From assembly GCA_963643035.1 (NCBI GenBank), contig CAVIKO010000005.1:1-64000 (forward strand): DNA of 64,000 bases. Direction: 5' to 3'. Under the pieces are notes generated by a model. It did no database searches, was not told the origin of the DNA, and saw nothing but the letters and a program-made list of their open reading frames with translations. Below, one piece after another: positions 25,431 through 34,257 of the stretch. The position numbers were made by a program, and so were the translations under genes. Each line of letters begins with the position of its first letter. Positions within the stretch are counted from its first letter, which is position 1. The DNA is from UMGS1696 sp963643035. Lineage in GTDB: Bacteria; Bacillota; Clostridia; Oscillospirales; CAG-272.

Positions 25431-27419
25431 TCACAGCTGCGTGTCAATCGCCAATTTCAGCTGTTCCACCGCTTCGCGCATTGTGATTCCGGACAACTGC
25501 GCACCCGCCGCGTCATAGTGACCGCCGCCGCCGATCCTCTCGAGAATCAGCTGCACATTGATACTTCCGTTTGACCGGGCGGATATGTGAATCACATTGC
25601 CGATCTTCATCAGCGCAAACGATGCTTCGATGCCCTCCACCGACAGGAGATTGTTCGCCGCCTTTGCCGCAATGATCCGATCCGCAGGTCCCGCCTCCGC
25701 TGCGTTGTCCGTCTGCGCGCACGCAATTGCGCATTGCCCTCGATAGAGGAGGATGTTCTGCCGGAATCTGCCCTCGCGCTGATAGTCGTCCATACTCGTC
25801 CGGTTCATTGCCATCACCGTTTCCGGCATTGCGCCGCAGTCCCGCAGGAACATCGCCGCACTGAAGGTACGCGTACCCGTTGATCGCGTGAACTGCTGTG
25901 TATCCAGGATAATGCCCGATAAAAGAAGCGTTGCCTCCTGAGACGGCAACTCATCCTTCGGCAGTACCTGCTCCAGCATCTCCGCCACCAGTTCGCTCGC
26001 CGAGGACGCGGACGGCTCAATGTACTCGATCGCTATCGGTCGGTCAAATTCCGCTACTTTCCGGTGGTGATCGATGATCGCGAGCGTTCCCGCACGGCGC
26101 GCCAGCTCCGGTGACTCCATAATCGAGACGTTGTTCACGTCGCCAATCACCACGAGCGTTCCCGTCTCCACCAGGTCGAACGCCGCCGCCTCGTCAATCA
26201 GCACCCCGAGGAAATCCTCCTCCGTGCCGAGCAGCTCAAGCATCCCCGTCAGATTCCGGTCGCTCCGGTTCACAATCATGTTCACCCGCGCCCCACAGTA
26301 CATTGCCAGCCGCGTCAGCCCGACACAGGAGCCAATCGAATCAAAATCCGCGTTCCGGTGTCCCATGACCAGCACGTTCGATGCTTTCTTCATCGCCGAT
26401 ACCAGCTCGCCCGATATCACGCGGGAGCGCACATTCGTCCGCTTCTGCACCGTCTTGGTAATCCCGCCGTAGAAATCGATCGATGCGTCGCCCTTGACCA
26501 CCACCTGATCCCCGCCGCGCTGCAGCGCCATATCGAGTGCCGTGTGCGCTGCCTTTTCGCGATCCGCCAGCGATCCTGACACGTTGGACACGCCCATGGA
26601 GATCGTCATCGGCAGTTCAAAATCTCCGGCACGCACCGCGCGGACGCGATCCAACACGTCGAATTTCCGTGCCACGCAATGGGACAGCACCCGCTTTTCC
26701 ATAAGGAAGAGGTACTTGTCCCTCTCGTATTCCTTCAGGATCCCGCCGCATTCCTCCGCCCAGTCGCGCAGCACCTCGTCGATCTTTGCCGCTGCGATCC
26801 GGTAATTCTCACTGTCGTACTGCATCATTTCGGCAAAATTGTCCACATAGATATACGCTGCCGCCAGTTCCTCCTCGAAAAGCCGCTTGCGCAGATGCTC
26901 CTCCGTCGTGATCTCGTCCGTCATAATGAGACAAAAATCGTTGTCGTCCGTCTTGATCGCCGTGTAGCGCGCCAGAAAATGTATGCCCTCGCACTTCAGC
27001 ATCACATTGTCGCCGCGTTCCGGATTCCGGATTTCGGCAAGCCCCACGCCAAACAGTTCCTTCACAGATTCACCGTACAGCTTATTTTTGGAGGAATACA
27101 ACGCCTCCGTCGCCGTGTTGTACCACAGGATTCGTTCATCCTCGTCGCAAATGAACACCGGGGTCGGGAGCTTGACCACTGCGTCAAACATGATCCGACC
27201 CATTACCGGGGACAGATTTTCGTTTTTTGGCCCGCGCCGCCGATTTAAGATCCGGTGAATAAGCCAGATTACGACGACGTACAGCGCACCGAGGGCACAG
27301 CCTGTGACGACGCCCGTGAGGTTTCTTCCGGCGATCGCGCCGGATGCCGCGATGAGCACCCCCGTGCAGCTCCACTCGACGATGTGCCGTCTGTTGTGGG
27401 ATGTATCTGATGCTATCAT
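25431..27419 (-). CDS. gdpP: cyclic-di-AMP phosphodiesterase GdpP (YybT)
   Basis: A 662-aa membrane-anchored enzyme that hydrolyses c-di-AMP, lowering a messenger that controls potassium and osmotic balance. Two membrane helices occupy residues 10-60, a PAS-like domain follows (PTPVFICDEDERILWYNTA), then a degenerate GGDEF domain (RGGDQVVVKGD), then the DHH domain with GHRNADFDSIGS and AIIDHHRKV, and the DHHA1 domain with GGGHYDAAGAQ. The length matches the family. AAGGAG precedes the ATG. It follows the yybS-like gene by about 100 bases. Confidence 0.95.
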   Translation of the reverse strand: MIASDTSHNRRHIVEWSCTGVLIAASGAIAGRNLTGVVTGCALGALYVVVIWLIHRILNRRRGPKNENLSPVMGRIMFDAVVKLPTPVFICDEDERILWYNTATEALYSSKNKLYGESVKELFGVGLAEIRNPERGDNVMLKCEGIHFLARYTAIKTDDNDFCLIMTDEITTEEHLRKRLFEEELAAAYIYVDNFAEMMQYDSENYRIAAAKIDEVLRDWAEECGGILKEYERDKYLFLMEKRVLSHCVARKFDVLDRVRAVRAGDFELPMTISMGVSNVSGSLADREKAAHTALDMALQRGGDQVVVKGDASIDFYGGITKTVQKRTNVRSRVISGELVSAMKKASNVLVMGHRNADFDSIGSCVGLTRLAMYCGARVNMIVNRSDRNLTGMLELLGTEEDFLGVLIDEAAAFDLVETGTLVVIGDVNNVSIMESPELARRAGTLAIIDHHRKVAEFDRPIAIEYIEPSASSASELVAEMLEQVLPKDELPSQEATLLLSGIILDTQQFTRSTGTRTFSAAMFLRDCGAMPETVMAMNRTSMDDYQREGRFRQNILLYRGQCAIACAQTDNAAEAGPADRIIAAKAANNLLSVEGIEASFALMKIGNVIHISARSNGSINVQLILERIGGGGHYDAAGAQLSGITMREAVEQLKLAIDTQL

Positions 27420-27519
27420 ATTGAAACTCCTTTAAGGAAGGGAGGTGATTCCTGATTGGGATTTGCTACTGTGTTTTCCGAACACCATGCCGTTTCCCGC
27501 AAACACATTCCGCCGCGAT

Positions 27520-28578
27520 CTACTCCGTTTTTTCCGGCGGGGATTTTCTCTTCTTGTTTTTCAGCACCCGCCACGCGCCATAGACGGCAATGAGGAAGAA
27601 CATGGTACTGCTATGAAGAAACAGCGCGATCATGAACGGGGAGAGAAGCATGATAATAAGAATGTAGGAATGGGTGTGTTCCCCCTTGGTGACAAAAAAT
27701 GTGTCGGTCAGACGATCGAGGATCCGCAGGAAAACCTCGCGGAAACCGACGTATATCGCAGGGGGAGACAGGACGAGGACACAGTTTGTCAGCACCTTAT
27801 AAATGAGGGGATTCTGCGTATAGGATGTGGTAAGCAGAAAGAGGGAGAGGAGCAGAAATACTGCGCCGAAATAGCGGGGCGTGGTGATGCCCCTGTCCAC
27901 CTCCGGAAGAAAATACTTTCCACAGTTCATAAGGCGGAAAATCCGGCGGCAGATCCATTCGCAAATCCACGAGATCGCCTCTGCGGTGAGCAGCCACAGC
28001 GCGGGCAGCGTGACGGTGATGGAACGTGCGGCAGATAGAGCAGCCGTCTCCGTCATGGAGAGAAGCCTGCTCTCGTACAGCATATCCGCGATACTGTTAT
28101 AGATCTGCATGGGCAATTCCGCCACGGATATGCCGCGCCAGACATACCCGGCAAGAAGCAGTCCCGCTGTGAGCAGGCACAGGGACGCGGCGGTGGTCAG
28201 ACAGACGATCCGGCGATACCGGGACTTCCGCAGCAGAAAAGCGGATGCATACACGTACGCACAGACAAACACAGACAGGCACAGCACAACGGACAAAAAC
28301 CATCCCGCCGAGATGCTCACAGCAATTCCGGAGAACAGAGATACCGTCATGGAAGCGGCGCGCCGCCACAGCGCGATGAGCATCACATACGCGGAAACGG
28401 CAAGGCAAAAGAGCGGCAGAGCTGCAATAAAGCCGGGGATCGCGTGTTCCGATTGCCAACCGTCCCGCATGACAGCGGCGGCAGCCAGGGTACAGCCGGT
28501 GATCGCGGCGAACAGCACCACAACCAGCGGCACCGACAGCATGGGAAGATCGTCCCGCTTTCGATAAACCTGCAGCAT
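27520..28578 (-). CDS. YybS-like (DUF2232) membrane protein
   Basis: A 352-aa integral membrane protein with about eight hydrophobic segments and no soluble domain. It matches the DUF2232/YybS family by position, topology and the C-terminal region (PPAIYVGFREVFLRILDRL). The family's function is not established, but the gene is often placed directly before gdpP, as here. The ATG at 28578 follows AAAGGAG and lies downstream of the promoter at 28616-28644; the open frame further upstream overlaps the promoter and cannot be translated from it. Confidence 0.8.
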   Translation of the reverse strand: MLQVYRKRDDLPMLSVPLVVVLFAAITGCTLAAAAVMRDGWQSEHAIPGFIAALPLFCLAVSAYVMLIALWRRAASMTVSLFSGIAVSISAGWFLSVVLCLSVFVCAYVYASAFLLRKSRYRRIVCLTTAASLCLLTAGLLLAGYVWRGISVAELPMQIYNSIADMLYESRLLSMTETAALSAARSITVTLPALWLLTAEAISWICEWICRRIFRLMNCGKYFLPEVDRGITTPRYFGAVFLLLSLFLLTTSYTQNPLIYKVLTNCVLVLSPPAIYVGFREVFLRILDRLTDTFFVTKGEHTHSYILIIMLLSPFMIALFLHSSTMFFLIAVYGAWRVLKNKKRKSPPEKTE

Positions 28579-28615
28579 AACGCAAACTCCTTTCTCGTCC
28601 TGGATTTCTTCCTTT

Positions 28616-28644
28616 ATTATAGCAAATTCCCGCTCTGTTGTCAA
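28616..28644 (-). promoter_or_regulatory. sigma-A promoter of the yybS-gdpP-rplI-dnaB cluster
   Basis: Minus-strand TTGACA (28639-28644), 17 bases, TATAAT (28616-28621) with TGC before the -10 box: a near-consensus promoter. Confidence 0.88.
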
Positions 28645-28687
28645 CGCTGATTCTATTCTGAGAACGGTCGCTTTTCCACCTGTTTCT

Positions 28688-29329
28688 CTATCTATCCCTG
28701 CTTTCGCATCCGTGCCTGCATTCCCTTTTTAGGGGGCAATCGGCACATTTGGGCGCTCTGGCGGTGCAGTATTCTCTGCCGAACAGAACCATTCTGTGGC
28801 AGTAGGCGGCTTGCTCCGCTTTCGGGATGATTGGATCTAAGATTTTCTCCACCCGCACGGGATCCTTTAAGACCTCGGGATAGAAACCGAGTCTGCCGTT
28901 TATGCGTATACAGTGCGTATCTGCGACGATACCGGGCTTTCGGAACGCGTCTCCCAGCACGAGATTGGCGATCTTTCTTCCGACGCCGGGCAGTGTGAGC
29001 AAATCCTCCATGGTATCGGGAACCCGTCCGCCATACACGACAACGATGCGTGCCGCCGCCGCGTGGAGATTTTCGCTTTTGACCCGCCAGAAGCCGCAGG
29101 AACGGATACAGTCACCGATCTCCGCGGCCTCTCCCGCCGCCATTGCGCCGACCGTGGGATATTTCGCAAAGAGCGCAGGAGTGACGAGGTTGACCCGTGC
29201 ATCCGTACACTGTGCCGACAGCACACCCATCACGAGTAGACGCCACGGATCGCCATTCCAAGTAAGGGAACAGAGCGCGTCCGGGTAGCATTCGGTGAGA
29301 ATTTCATGGATTTTTGCAATGTCCGGCAT
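28688..29329 (-). CDS. nth: endonuclease III (base-excision repair glycosylase/lyase)
   Basis: A 213-aa DNA glycosylase that removes oxidised pyrimidines. The helix-hairpin-helix with catalytic Lys is LPGVGRKIANLVLG, the catalytic Asp is in VADTHCIRINGRLG, and the [4Fe-4S] site is C-x6-C-x2-C-x5-C in CTARAPKCADCPLKREC. All key residues are present. The ATG at 29329 follows AAAGGAGG; the longer open frame runs into the penicillin-binding protein gene. It starts about 50 bases after that gene's stop and is probably co-transcribed. Confidence 0.95.
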   Translation of the reverse strand: MPDIAKIHEILTECYPDALCSLTWNGDPWRLLVMGVLSAQCTDARVNLVTPALFAKYPTVGAMAAGEAAEIGDCIRSCGFWRVKSENLHAAAARIVVVYGGRVPDTMEDLLTLPGVGRKIANLVLGDAFRKPGIVADTHCIRINGRLGFYPEVLKDPVRVEKILDPIIPKAEQAAYCHRMVLFGREYCTARAPKCADCPLKRECRHGCESRDR

Positions 29330-29378
29330 ATCTGCGCCTCCTTTCTGTACCCGCTGTACGCAGATCGGTTTCACGGGA

Positions 29379-31436
29379 TCATTCGAGTTCAAAATAATAA
29401 TCAAAAATATCTTTGATGGCGTATCCTGCGTTCGTACCGTTGGCGCCCTGCTCAATGACGCACGTGACGGCAATTTTCGGCGCGTCGTAGGGTGCGAAAG
29501 CGGTCATGATCGCGTTGTCGCTTTTCGTTTTATAAACCTGCGCGGTACCGGTTTTGCCGCCGACCGGAATTGCATAGCCGGAGAAAACACGCGCCGCGGA
29601 GCCGTTGTCCATAACATTTTTCATGCCTTCCTTGACCGTCTCGAAAATTTCTTCCGAGAACAGCTCTTCCGACAGCACCGTAGGCGTTGTTTCCTCCAAA
29701 ACGCCGCCATCGTAGCTCACAATCCGATCGAGTAGATGCGCGCTGTATCGTTTGCCGCGATTGAGTACCGTCGTCAGGTACATATTGATCTGGAGAGGAG
29801 TGAACACGTTGTCGGACTGTCCGATGGCAGCTTGCAAAGTATCACCGGGACTCCATTTGCCAAGTCCGTTGTCGTTACGGTAGTCAGGACCGGCAAGGAT
29901 ACCCGTTTTTTCCGGCAGTTCAATCCCAGTTGCTTCGCCAAAGCCGAAATTTTTCATGTGCGCATTCATCTTTTCGATGGTAAGCAGTCTGCCGACCTCA
30001 TAAAAGAAGTAGTTGCACGATTCCTGAATCGCCTCGGTGACGTTGATGTAGCCATGCGTACCGCCATACGCGTAGATCCAGCATTCCGGCTGGTAGTCGC
30101 TGTAATACGTATATTTGCCCTGCGCGTTGATGATCGTATCTTTTTCGATGATCCCCTCCTCCAAAGCCGCAATCGCCACGCCGACCTTGAAAGTGGAGCC
30201 GGGCGCATAGGTACCGAACAGGGCACGGTTGTACATCGGCTGCCGCTCATCGCTGTTGAGGGTCGTAAAATCCTGCTGGAATGTCGCGAGATTGTAGGTC
30301 GGATAGGACGCAATGGCAAGAATGTCCCCGCTGCTCACATCGGTCGCGACGATCGCGCCGGCGGACGCATCCTCACCGGTCAGCGGGCGGCTGGGGTCCG
30401 CCTCGTCCCGGATTCGCTGTACCGTGGTGGCAAGCGCGTTTTCCGCCTCCATCTGCATGTCGATGTCGATGGTCAGATACACGTCAGAGCCTGCCAATGG
30501 TTCGCGTGTGACCTCCGTTTTGATGATATTGCCGTAGGAATCCTCCGTGATCGTCAGTTCTCCGTCCACGCCACGCAGCGATTCCTCGAACGCTTTCTCC
30601 ACGCCGTCCAGACCGACCACATCGTCAAGGGTATAGCCGCGATCCAAATAATAGTCCTCGCTCCCGCTTGGCACCTTACCGATCCTGCCGAGAATGTGGG
30701 ACGCGTAGCCGGGATATTCGTAGTTGCGCGTCAGAACCGTCGTCACCAGGATTCCGCGCGTCAGTTCCTCCTCCACCTGCGATACGGCAGCGAGGGAAAT
30801 GTCCTCTGCGATCGTGTACGGCTCCACGGCGGAGAAATTCGACAGTTCCATATCCAGCCGATACGTGATAAGCATCGCGGTTTCCTCGGGAGTGTAGATC
30901 ATCTCCGCGTCCTCATCGATGAGAGCGTACCGTTCCATCAGCCCATGCACACAGGCATCCACGTCCCGTGCGTCGTCGAGATTCATCCCGTCGATGAGCT
31001 TCTCGTACCGGCTGCCCTTTACGGTGTCAAAAAACGTCTCGTCATACCGAAACGATACGGAGTCCTCCCCTGTCGAGATCACAAACGGCGTGACCGATGG
31101 CTCGACCGGCGTGATTTCATGGGCAGACAGGATTTCCATCGCACGGCAAAGGAGCGCGTTCTTGTCCGTTTCCTTATCGGGGAACGAGCTGTAGTCAAAT
31201 TGCAAATTATACGTATAATGATTTGTCACAAGCGGTGTGCCGTTGCGGTCATAAATCTCGCCGCGAAACGCCTGAATCGGCTCCGTCCGCGTGTAATACA
31301 CCGTCGGTGTCGCCATCGTATAGTAATCCTGCCCCGCGACCTGTAAATACAGCAGCCGTCCCGTGTACAGCAGGCAAAACGCGCAGAACAGCACGCCCAG
31401 CGCGAAATATCGTATCAGATGCTCTTTTTTCTTCAT
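29379..31436 (-). CDS. class B penicillin-binding protein (peptidoglycan D,D-transpeptidase)
   Basis: A 685-aa cell-wall transpeptidase anchored by an N-terminal membrane helix (residues 10-30). The PBP dimerisation region contains RGEIYDRNGTPLVTN. The catalytic motifs are all visible: SxxK in APGSTFKVGVA, SxN in SCNYFFYE, and KTG in VGGKTGTAQVY. There is no PASTA domain, which favours a PBP2-like role over SpoVD-type proteins, but the division, elongation or sporulation role cannot be decided here because mreBCD and ftsL are absent. The start has only a weak GAAAG site close to the ATG. Confidence 0.9.
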   Translation of the reverse strand: MKKKEHLIRYFALGVLFCAFCLLYTGRLLYLQVAGQDYYTMATPTVYYTRTEPIQAFRGEIYDRNGTPLVTNHYTYNLQFDYSSFPDKETDKNALLCRAMEILSAHEITPVEPSVTPFVISTGEDSVSFRYDETFFDTVKGSRYEKLIDGMNLDDARDVDACVHGLMERYALIDEDAEMIYTPEETAMLITYRLDMELSNFSAVEPYTIAEDISLAAVSQVEEELTRGILVTTVLTRNYEYPGYASHILGRIGKVPSGSEDYYLDRGYTLDDVVGLDGVEKAFEESLRGVDGELTITEDSYGNIIKTEVTREPLAGSDVYLTIDIDMQMEAENALATTVQRIRDEADPSRPLTGEDASAGAIVATDVSSGDILAIASYPTYNLATFQQDFTTLNSDERQPMYNRALFGTYAPGSTFKVGVAIAALEEGIIEKDTIINAQGKYTYYSDYQPECWIYAYGGTHGYINVTEAIQESCNYFFYEVGRLLTIEKMNAHMKNFGFGEATGIELPEKTGILAGPDYRNDNGLGKWSPGDTLQAAIGQSDNVFTPLQINMYLTTVLNRGKRYSAHLLDRIVSYDGGVLEETTPTVLSEELFSEEIFETVKEGMKNVMDNGSAARVFSGYAIPVGGKTGTAQVYKTKSDNAIMTAFAPYDAPKIAVTCVIEQGANGTNAGYAIKDIFDYYFELE

Positions 31437-31487
31437 GCTTTCAGAATAACGTCAGAACCCCTTTGAAGGGGGAACAGCAATCCGGAA

Positions 31488-31509
31488 GAGGAAGGTCTTG
31501 TCCTTCCTC
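31488..31509. other. small hairpin upstream of the penicillin-binding protein gene
   Basis: Arms GAGGAAGG and CCTTCCTC with a six-base loop lie in the 131-base gap between the second cysteine desulfurase and the penicillin-binding protein. A second small stem CCCCTT/AAGGGG is at about 31458-31471. No T run follows, so neither looks like an intrinsic terminator. Confidence 0.4.
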
Positions 31510-31567
31510 ATGGATTTTGGGCGGGATCGGCAGCAGATGCTTTCTCTATCACAATACCCACGCGCCG

Positions 31568-32752
31568 TCACCGCATCCGTTGGAGGGTGCATACTCCGTC
31601 GGCAAGAGCGGCGGCGAAGGCATCGATTTCCTCCGCGGTATTCGTATAGTCGAAGCTCACACGGATCGCCGTATCCATGGCACGTGCGTCCAAACCGTAG
31701 GCAACGAGCGCGGCAGAGGTATGCTTTCCATGCGCGGAGCAGGCGGATCCGGCAGACACGCAGATTTCGCGTCCGGAGAGATAATTGAGCATAATCTCAC
31801 TGCGGATGCCGGGGAGAGACAGATGAAGGATCCCCTCCACAGGCACGGGCGGGATGTGGATCTCCACGCCTGCAATGACAGACAGCCGATCGAGAAGACG
31901 GGTGCGCAATATGCTCTCCGTCTCTCTGTGTGCGGCAAAATCGCGCATGGCTTCTGTGGCGGCGGCGGCAAAGGCAGCGATAGCGAAGAGATTCTCCGTG
32001 CCGCTGCGATAGCCGAACTCCTGACCGCCGCCGGGCATAACAGGAACAATCCGTTTCTGTCGGTCGAGATCGCCTCGGATATACAGCGCACCCGCTCCGC
32101 GTGTACCGTGGATTTTATGGGCGCTGACAGACAGAGTGTCCACACCAAGCCGTTCAGGGGAATCCTTGATTTTGCAAAAGCCCTGCACATCGTCGCAATG
32201 GATCACCGCGCCCGGCGCATATTTCCGCACGATTTTGGCGGCAGCGGGGACGTCGTACACAGCCCCTGTCTCGTTATTGACACGCATACAGCCGAAATAG
32301 AGAACGGGAGACGGCGGATTTTGCACCGCATCCGCAAGAGCATCGAGATCGAGCACGCCGCCCGTGGTGGGGATGCGCACGAGGTCATATCCCTCGCTTT
32401 CCAGCCGCAGTGCGGGGTTTTCCATGGACGGATGCTCCCCTGCGGCAAGAAGGATGGTTCCGGGGTGATGGGGATCCCGCTTTTTGGCATACGCGGAGCC
32501 GAGGAGGGAGAGGTTATTCGCCTCTGTTCCGGAGGCAGTGAGGATCACACGATCGGCACCCATCCGGTTCTCCAGCCGACGGAGTCCCATCGCGTGCGCG
32601 ATCTCCTCCCGACATCCCGCGAGAAATTTTGCAGAGGACAATCCGGCAAAATGTGTGGACGAGGGATTGGCAAAATACGCCTCCGCCGCTCGCATACCGT
32701 TTATTGCCGCCTGCGATGGTTTTGTTGTGGCTGCGTTATCAAGATAGATCAT
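31568..32752 (-). CDS. cysteine desulfurase family protein (second paralogue)
   Basis: A 394-aa PLP enzyme of the NifS/IscS family. YLDNAATTKPS opens the protein, SGTEANNLSLLG is the PLP phosphate loop, SVSAHKIHGTRGAGALYIR carries the PLP Lys, and the persulfide loop is VSAGSACSAHGKHTSAAL. It shows the canonical NAATT start that the paralogue at 15490 lacks. It probably supplies sulfur for Fe-S clusters or tRNA modification; no scaffold or thiI gene adjoins it. A possible -10 box TATAAT lies at 32768-32773 without a good -35 box. Confidence 0.93.
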   Translation of the reverse strand: MIYLDNAATTKPSQAAINGMRAAEAYFANPSSTHFAGLSSAKFLAGCREEIAHAMGLRRLENRMGADRVILTASGTEANNLSLLGSAYAKKRDPHHPGTILLAAGEHPSMENPALRLESEGYDLVRIPTTGGVLDLDALADAVQNPPSPVLYFGCMRVNNETGAVYDVPAAAKIVRKYAPGAVIHCDDVQGFCKIKDSPERLGVDTLSVSAHKIHGTRGAGALYIRGDLDRQKRIVPVMPGGGQEFGYRSGTENLFAIAAFAAAATEAMRDFAAHRETESILRTRLLDRLSVIAGVEIHIPPVPVEGILHLSLPGIRSEIMLNYLSGREICVSAGSACSAHGKHTSAALVAYGLDARAMDTAIRVSFDYTNTAEEIDAFAAALADGVCTLQRMR

Positions 32753-32784
32753 ATTATATACCTGTTCATTATAAAAGGAAACGC

Positions 32785-32850
32785 GGCTTTTTGAGCCTTG
32801 GCAAGAACTTTTATAAGGGAATTGGGATAGGATTTCGTTTGTACAGATCC
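32785..32850 (+). repeat. dispersed intergenic repeat copy
   Basis: This stretch shares GGCTTTTTGA, a nearby GGCAAGAACTTTTATAAGGG and GGATTTCGTTTGT with the minus strand of 24770-24846. It lies between the lipoprotein gene and the second cysteine desulfurase gene. No coding potential was seen. Confidence 0.6.
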
Positions 32851-32897
32851 GGGTCAGGTTTTATTGCCGGTGTATTCCATGGGTGCTCCCGGAATCA

Positions 32898-33416
32898 TTA
32901 CGGAATCAGCAGAAACTCCAGCATCTGATCGACTTCCTCCATGTGGGACTCGTACAGATCGGGCAGCGATGTATACGTGAACAGATAGACATTGCCGTTT
33001 TTGACAGTCGCCGCCTGCAGGACATGGTAGGTATATGCGCCGAGCGTCCCGGTCCAGGTATATTTCACGCCGTGATTGCCGTCAATGAGGATATTCTCGC
33101 TCCCCTCCACGGTCACATCCTGATACACGTTCTCAATTTCCTGGAGATTCGTCTCCCACCACTCCTCTAATGTGGTATCCGTATGGGGCAGTTCCCACGA
33201 AGTCACAAGAACCCCGGACGTATCGGCGTTCGAGTAATACGCCCCGGTAGCCCCGGTCGTTATATCCACCGTCCAGTCCTCCGGTACAAACAGCGTATAA
33301 TCCGCGCCTTCCCCGGACGCCGTTTTCATCCCTGTCGGCGCATTGGGATCCTTATCGCATCCTGCCAGCAGGAGCATGGCTGCCGCTATGGTTATGACCA
33401 AGATTTTTTTCTTCAT
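32898..33416 (-). CDS. small lipoprotein, possible PsbP/DcrB-like fold
   Basis: A 172-aa lipoprotein. The signal peptide ends in the lipobox LLAGC at residue 20, followed by a mature domain of about 150 residues with YTLFVPEDWTVD near the start and TWTGTLGAYTYHVLQAATV in the middle. This pattern resembles small PsbP/DcrB-type lipoproteins, but the assignment is tentative. It has its own promoter, with a leader of about 115 bases, and faces away from perR. Confidence 0.75.
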   Translation of the reverse strand: MKKKILVITIAAAMLLLAGCDKDPNAPTGMKTASGEGADYTLFVPEDWTVDITTGATGAYYSNADTSGVLVTSWELPHTDTTLEEWWETNLQEIENVYQDVTVEGSENILIDGNHGVKYTWTGTLGAYTYHVLQAATVKNGNVYLFTYTSLPDLYESHMEEVDQMLEFLLIP

Positions 33417-33539
33417 TATCTACATCTACCTCCGTTTCATGGGGATGCGGTCGCGTTCGGAAACGAAGCTGTTCGTTCCGGCTCCCGCAAAGCATTCAGA
33501 ATTTTGCATCACGCACTGCTTTTCCTTATGATATGCTAC

Positions 33540-33568
33540 ATTATAGTATATCCCCGTGCGGGTTTCAA
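33540..33568 (-). promoter_or_regulatory. sigma-A promoter of the small lipoprotein gene
   Basis: Minus-strand TTGAAA (33563-33568), 17 bases, TATAAT (33540-33545). Confidence 0.7.
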
Positions 33569-33641
33569 GGGACAAAATGTAAACGTGGGAGAAAATCAAA
33601 GATTCGTACGAAAAAATCAAAAGAAAAAGAAAAAATCCCCC

Positions 33642-33670
33642 TTGACAAATTCGTTGCAATGTGGTATACT
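33642..33670 (+). promoter_or_regulatory. sigma-A promoter of perR-rubrerythrin
   Basis: TTGACA (33642-33647), 17 bases, TATACT (33665-33670) with TGG before the -10 box. Confidence 0.88.
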
Positions 33671-33681
33671 CTTATCAAGAA

Positions 33682-33701
33682 TCAATCTTATTTAAGAATG
33701 A
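33682..33701 (+). promoter_or_regulatory. candidate PerR/Fur-family operator
   Basis: A 20-base palindrome TCAATCTTATTTAAGAATGA with one mismatched pair lies between the -10 box and the perR start codon, where bound repressor would block transcription. It is AT-rich like PerR boxes but does not match the Bacillus consensus exactly. Confidence 0.5.
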
Positions 33702-33708
33702 GTATCAT

Positions 33709-34164
33709 ATGAAGCGAAACACACTGCAAAAACGGATTATTCTGGATGCGCTGCGGGAAATGAACTGCCACGCGTCTGCGAGAATGGTGTATGCGAAAAT
33801 CTCCGCGGACTATCCGACGATCAGTCTCGGCACCGTCTATCGCGTGTTGTCTGATGCGGCAGAATCAGGGGAGCTTCTGCGGCTCCATTTCACAACGACG
33901 GACGATCGGTTCGATATTACGCTTCCCCCGCATCCGCACGTCGTCTGTTCCCGGTGCGGTTTCGTGGACGATGTAACGATGCGCGGCGGCTGGGACGATA
34001 GGGACAACGTACTCTCCGCCGGACGCGATCCGGACGCTCCGTTTCTCCTCACGGGCTGCACCATCGAATGGGTCGGACTGTGCGCCGCCTGTCAGAGGGC
34101 ATTGGCAGAGGATAGAGCCGAGAGCGCAGAGAAAACAGAAAAAGCGGAAAACGATCCCGCGTGA
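33709..34164 (+). CDS. perR: Fur-family regulator, probably PerR
   Basis: A 151-aa metal-dependent repressor. The N-terminal winged helix contains SLGTVYRVLSDAAESGEL, and the C-terminal domain has the structural zinc site formed by VCSRCG and LCAACQ, with PHPHVVC supplying His ligands. An insertion-like loop (GGWDDRDNVLSAGRDPD) sits between the zinc pairs. Position directly before rubrerythrin argues for the peroxide sensor PerR rather than Fur or Zur. The start at 33709 matches the family; the upstream in-frame region contains the promoter. The ribosome site is weak. A palindrome at 33682-33701 suggests autoregulation. Confidence 0.85.
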   Translation: MKRNTLQKRIILDALREMNCHASARMVYAKISADYPTISLGTVYRVLSDAAESGELLRLHFTTTDDRFDITLPPHPHVVCSRCGFVDDVTMRGGWDDRDNVLSAGRDPDAPFLLTGCTIEWVGLCAACQRALAEDRAESAEKTEKAENDPA

Positions 34165-34257
34165 ATCCGATGGCAAAAACGGCACGGAATCCGAAGAATC
34201 GCGCAAAACAACACAAATTACAGGCGAAACGCCGGAGAAAACAAAGGAGAATGGGCT

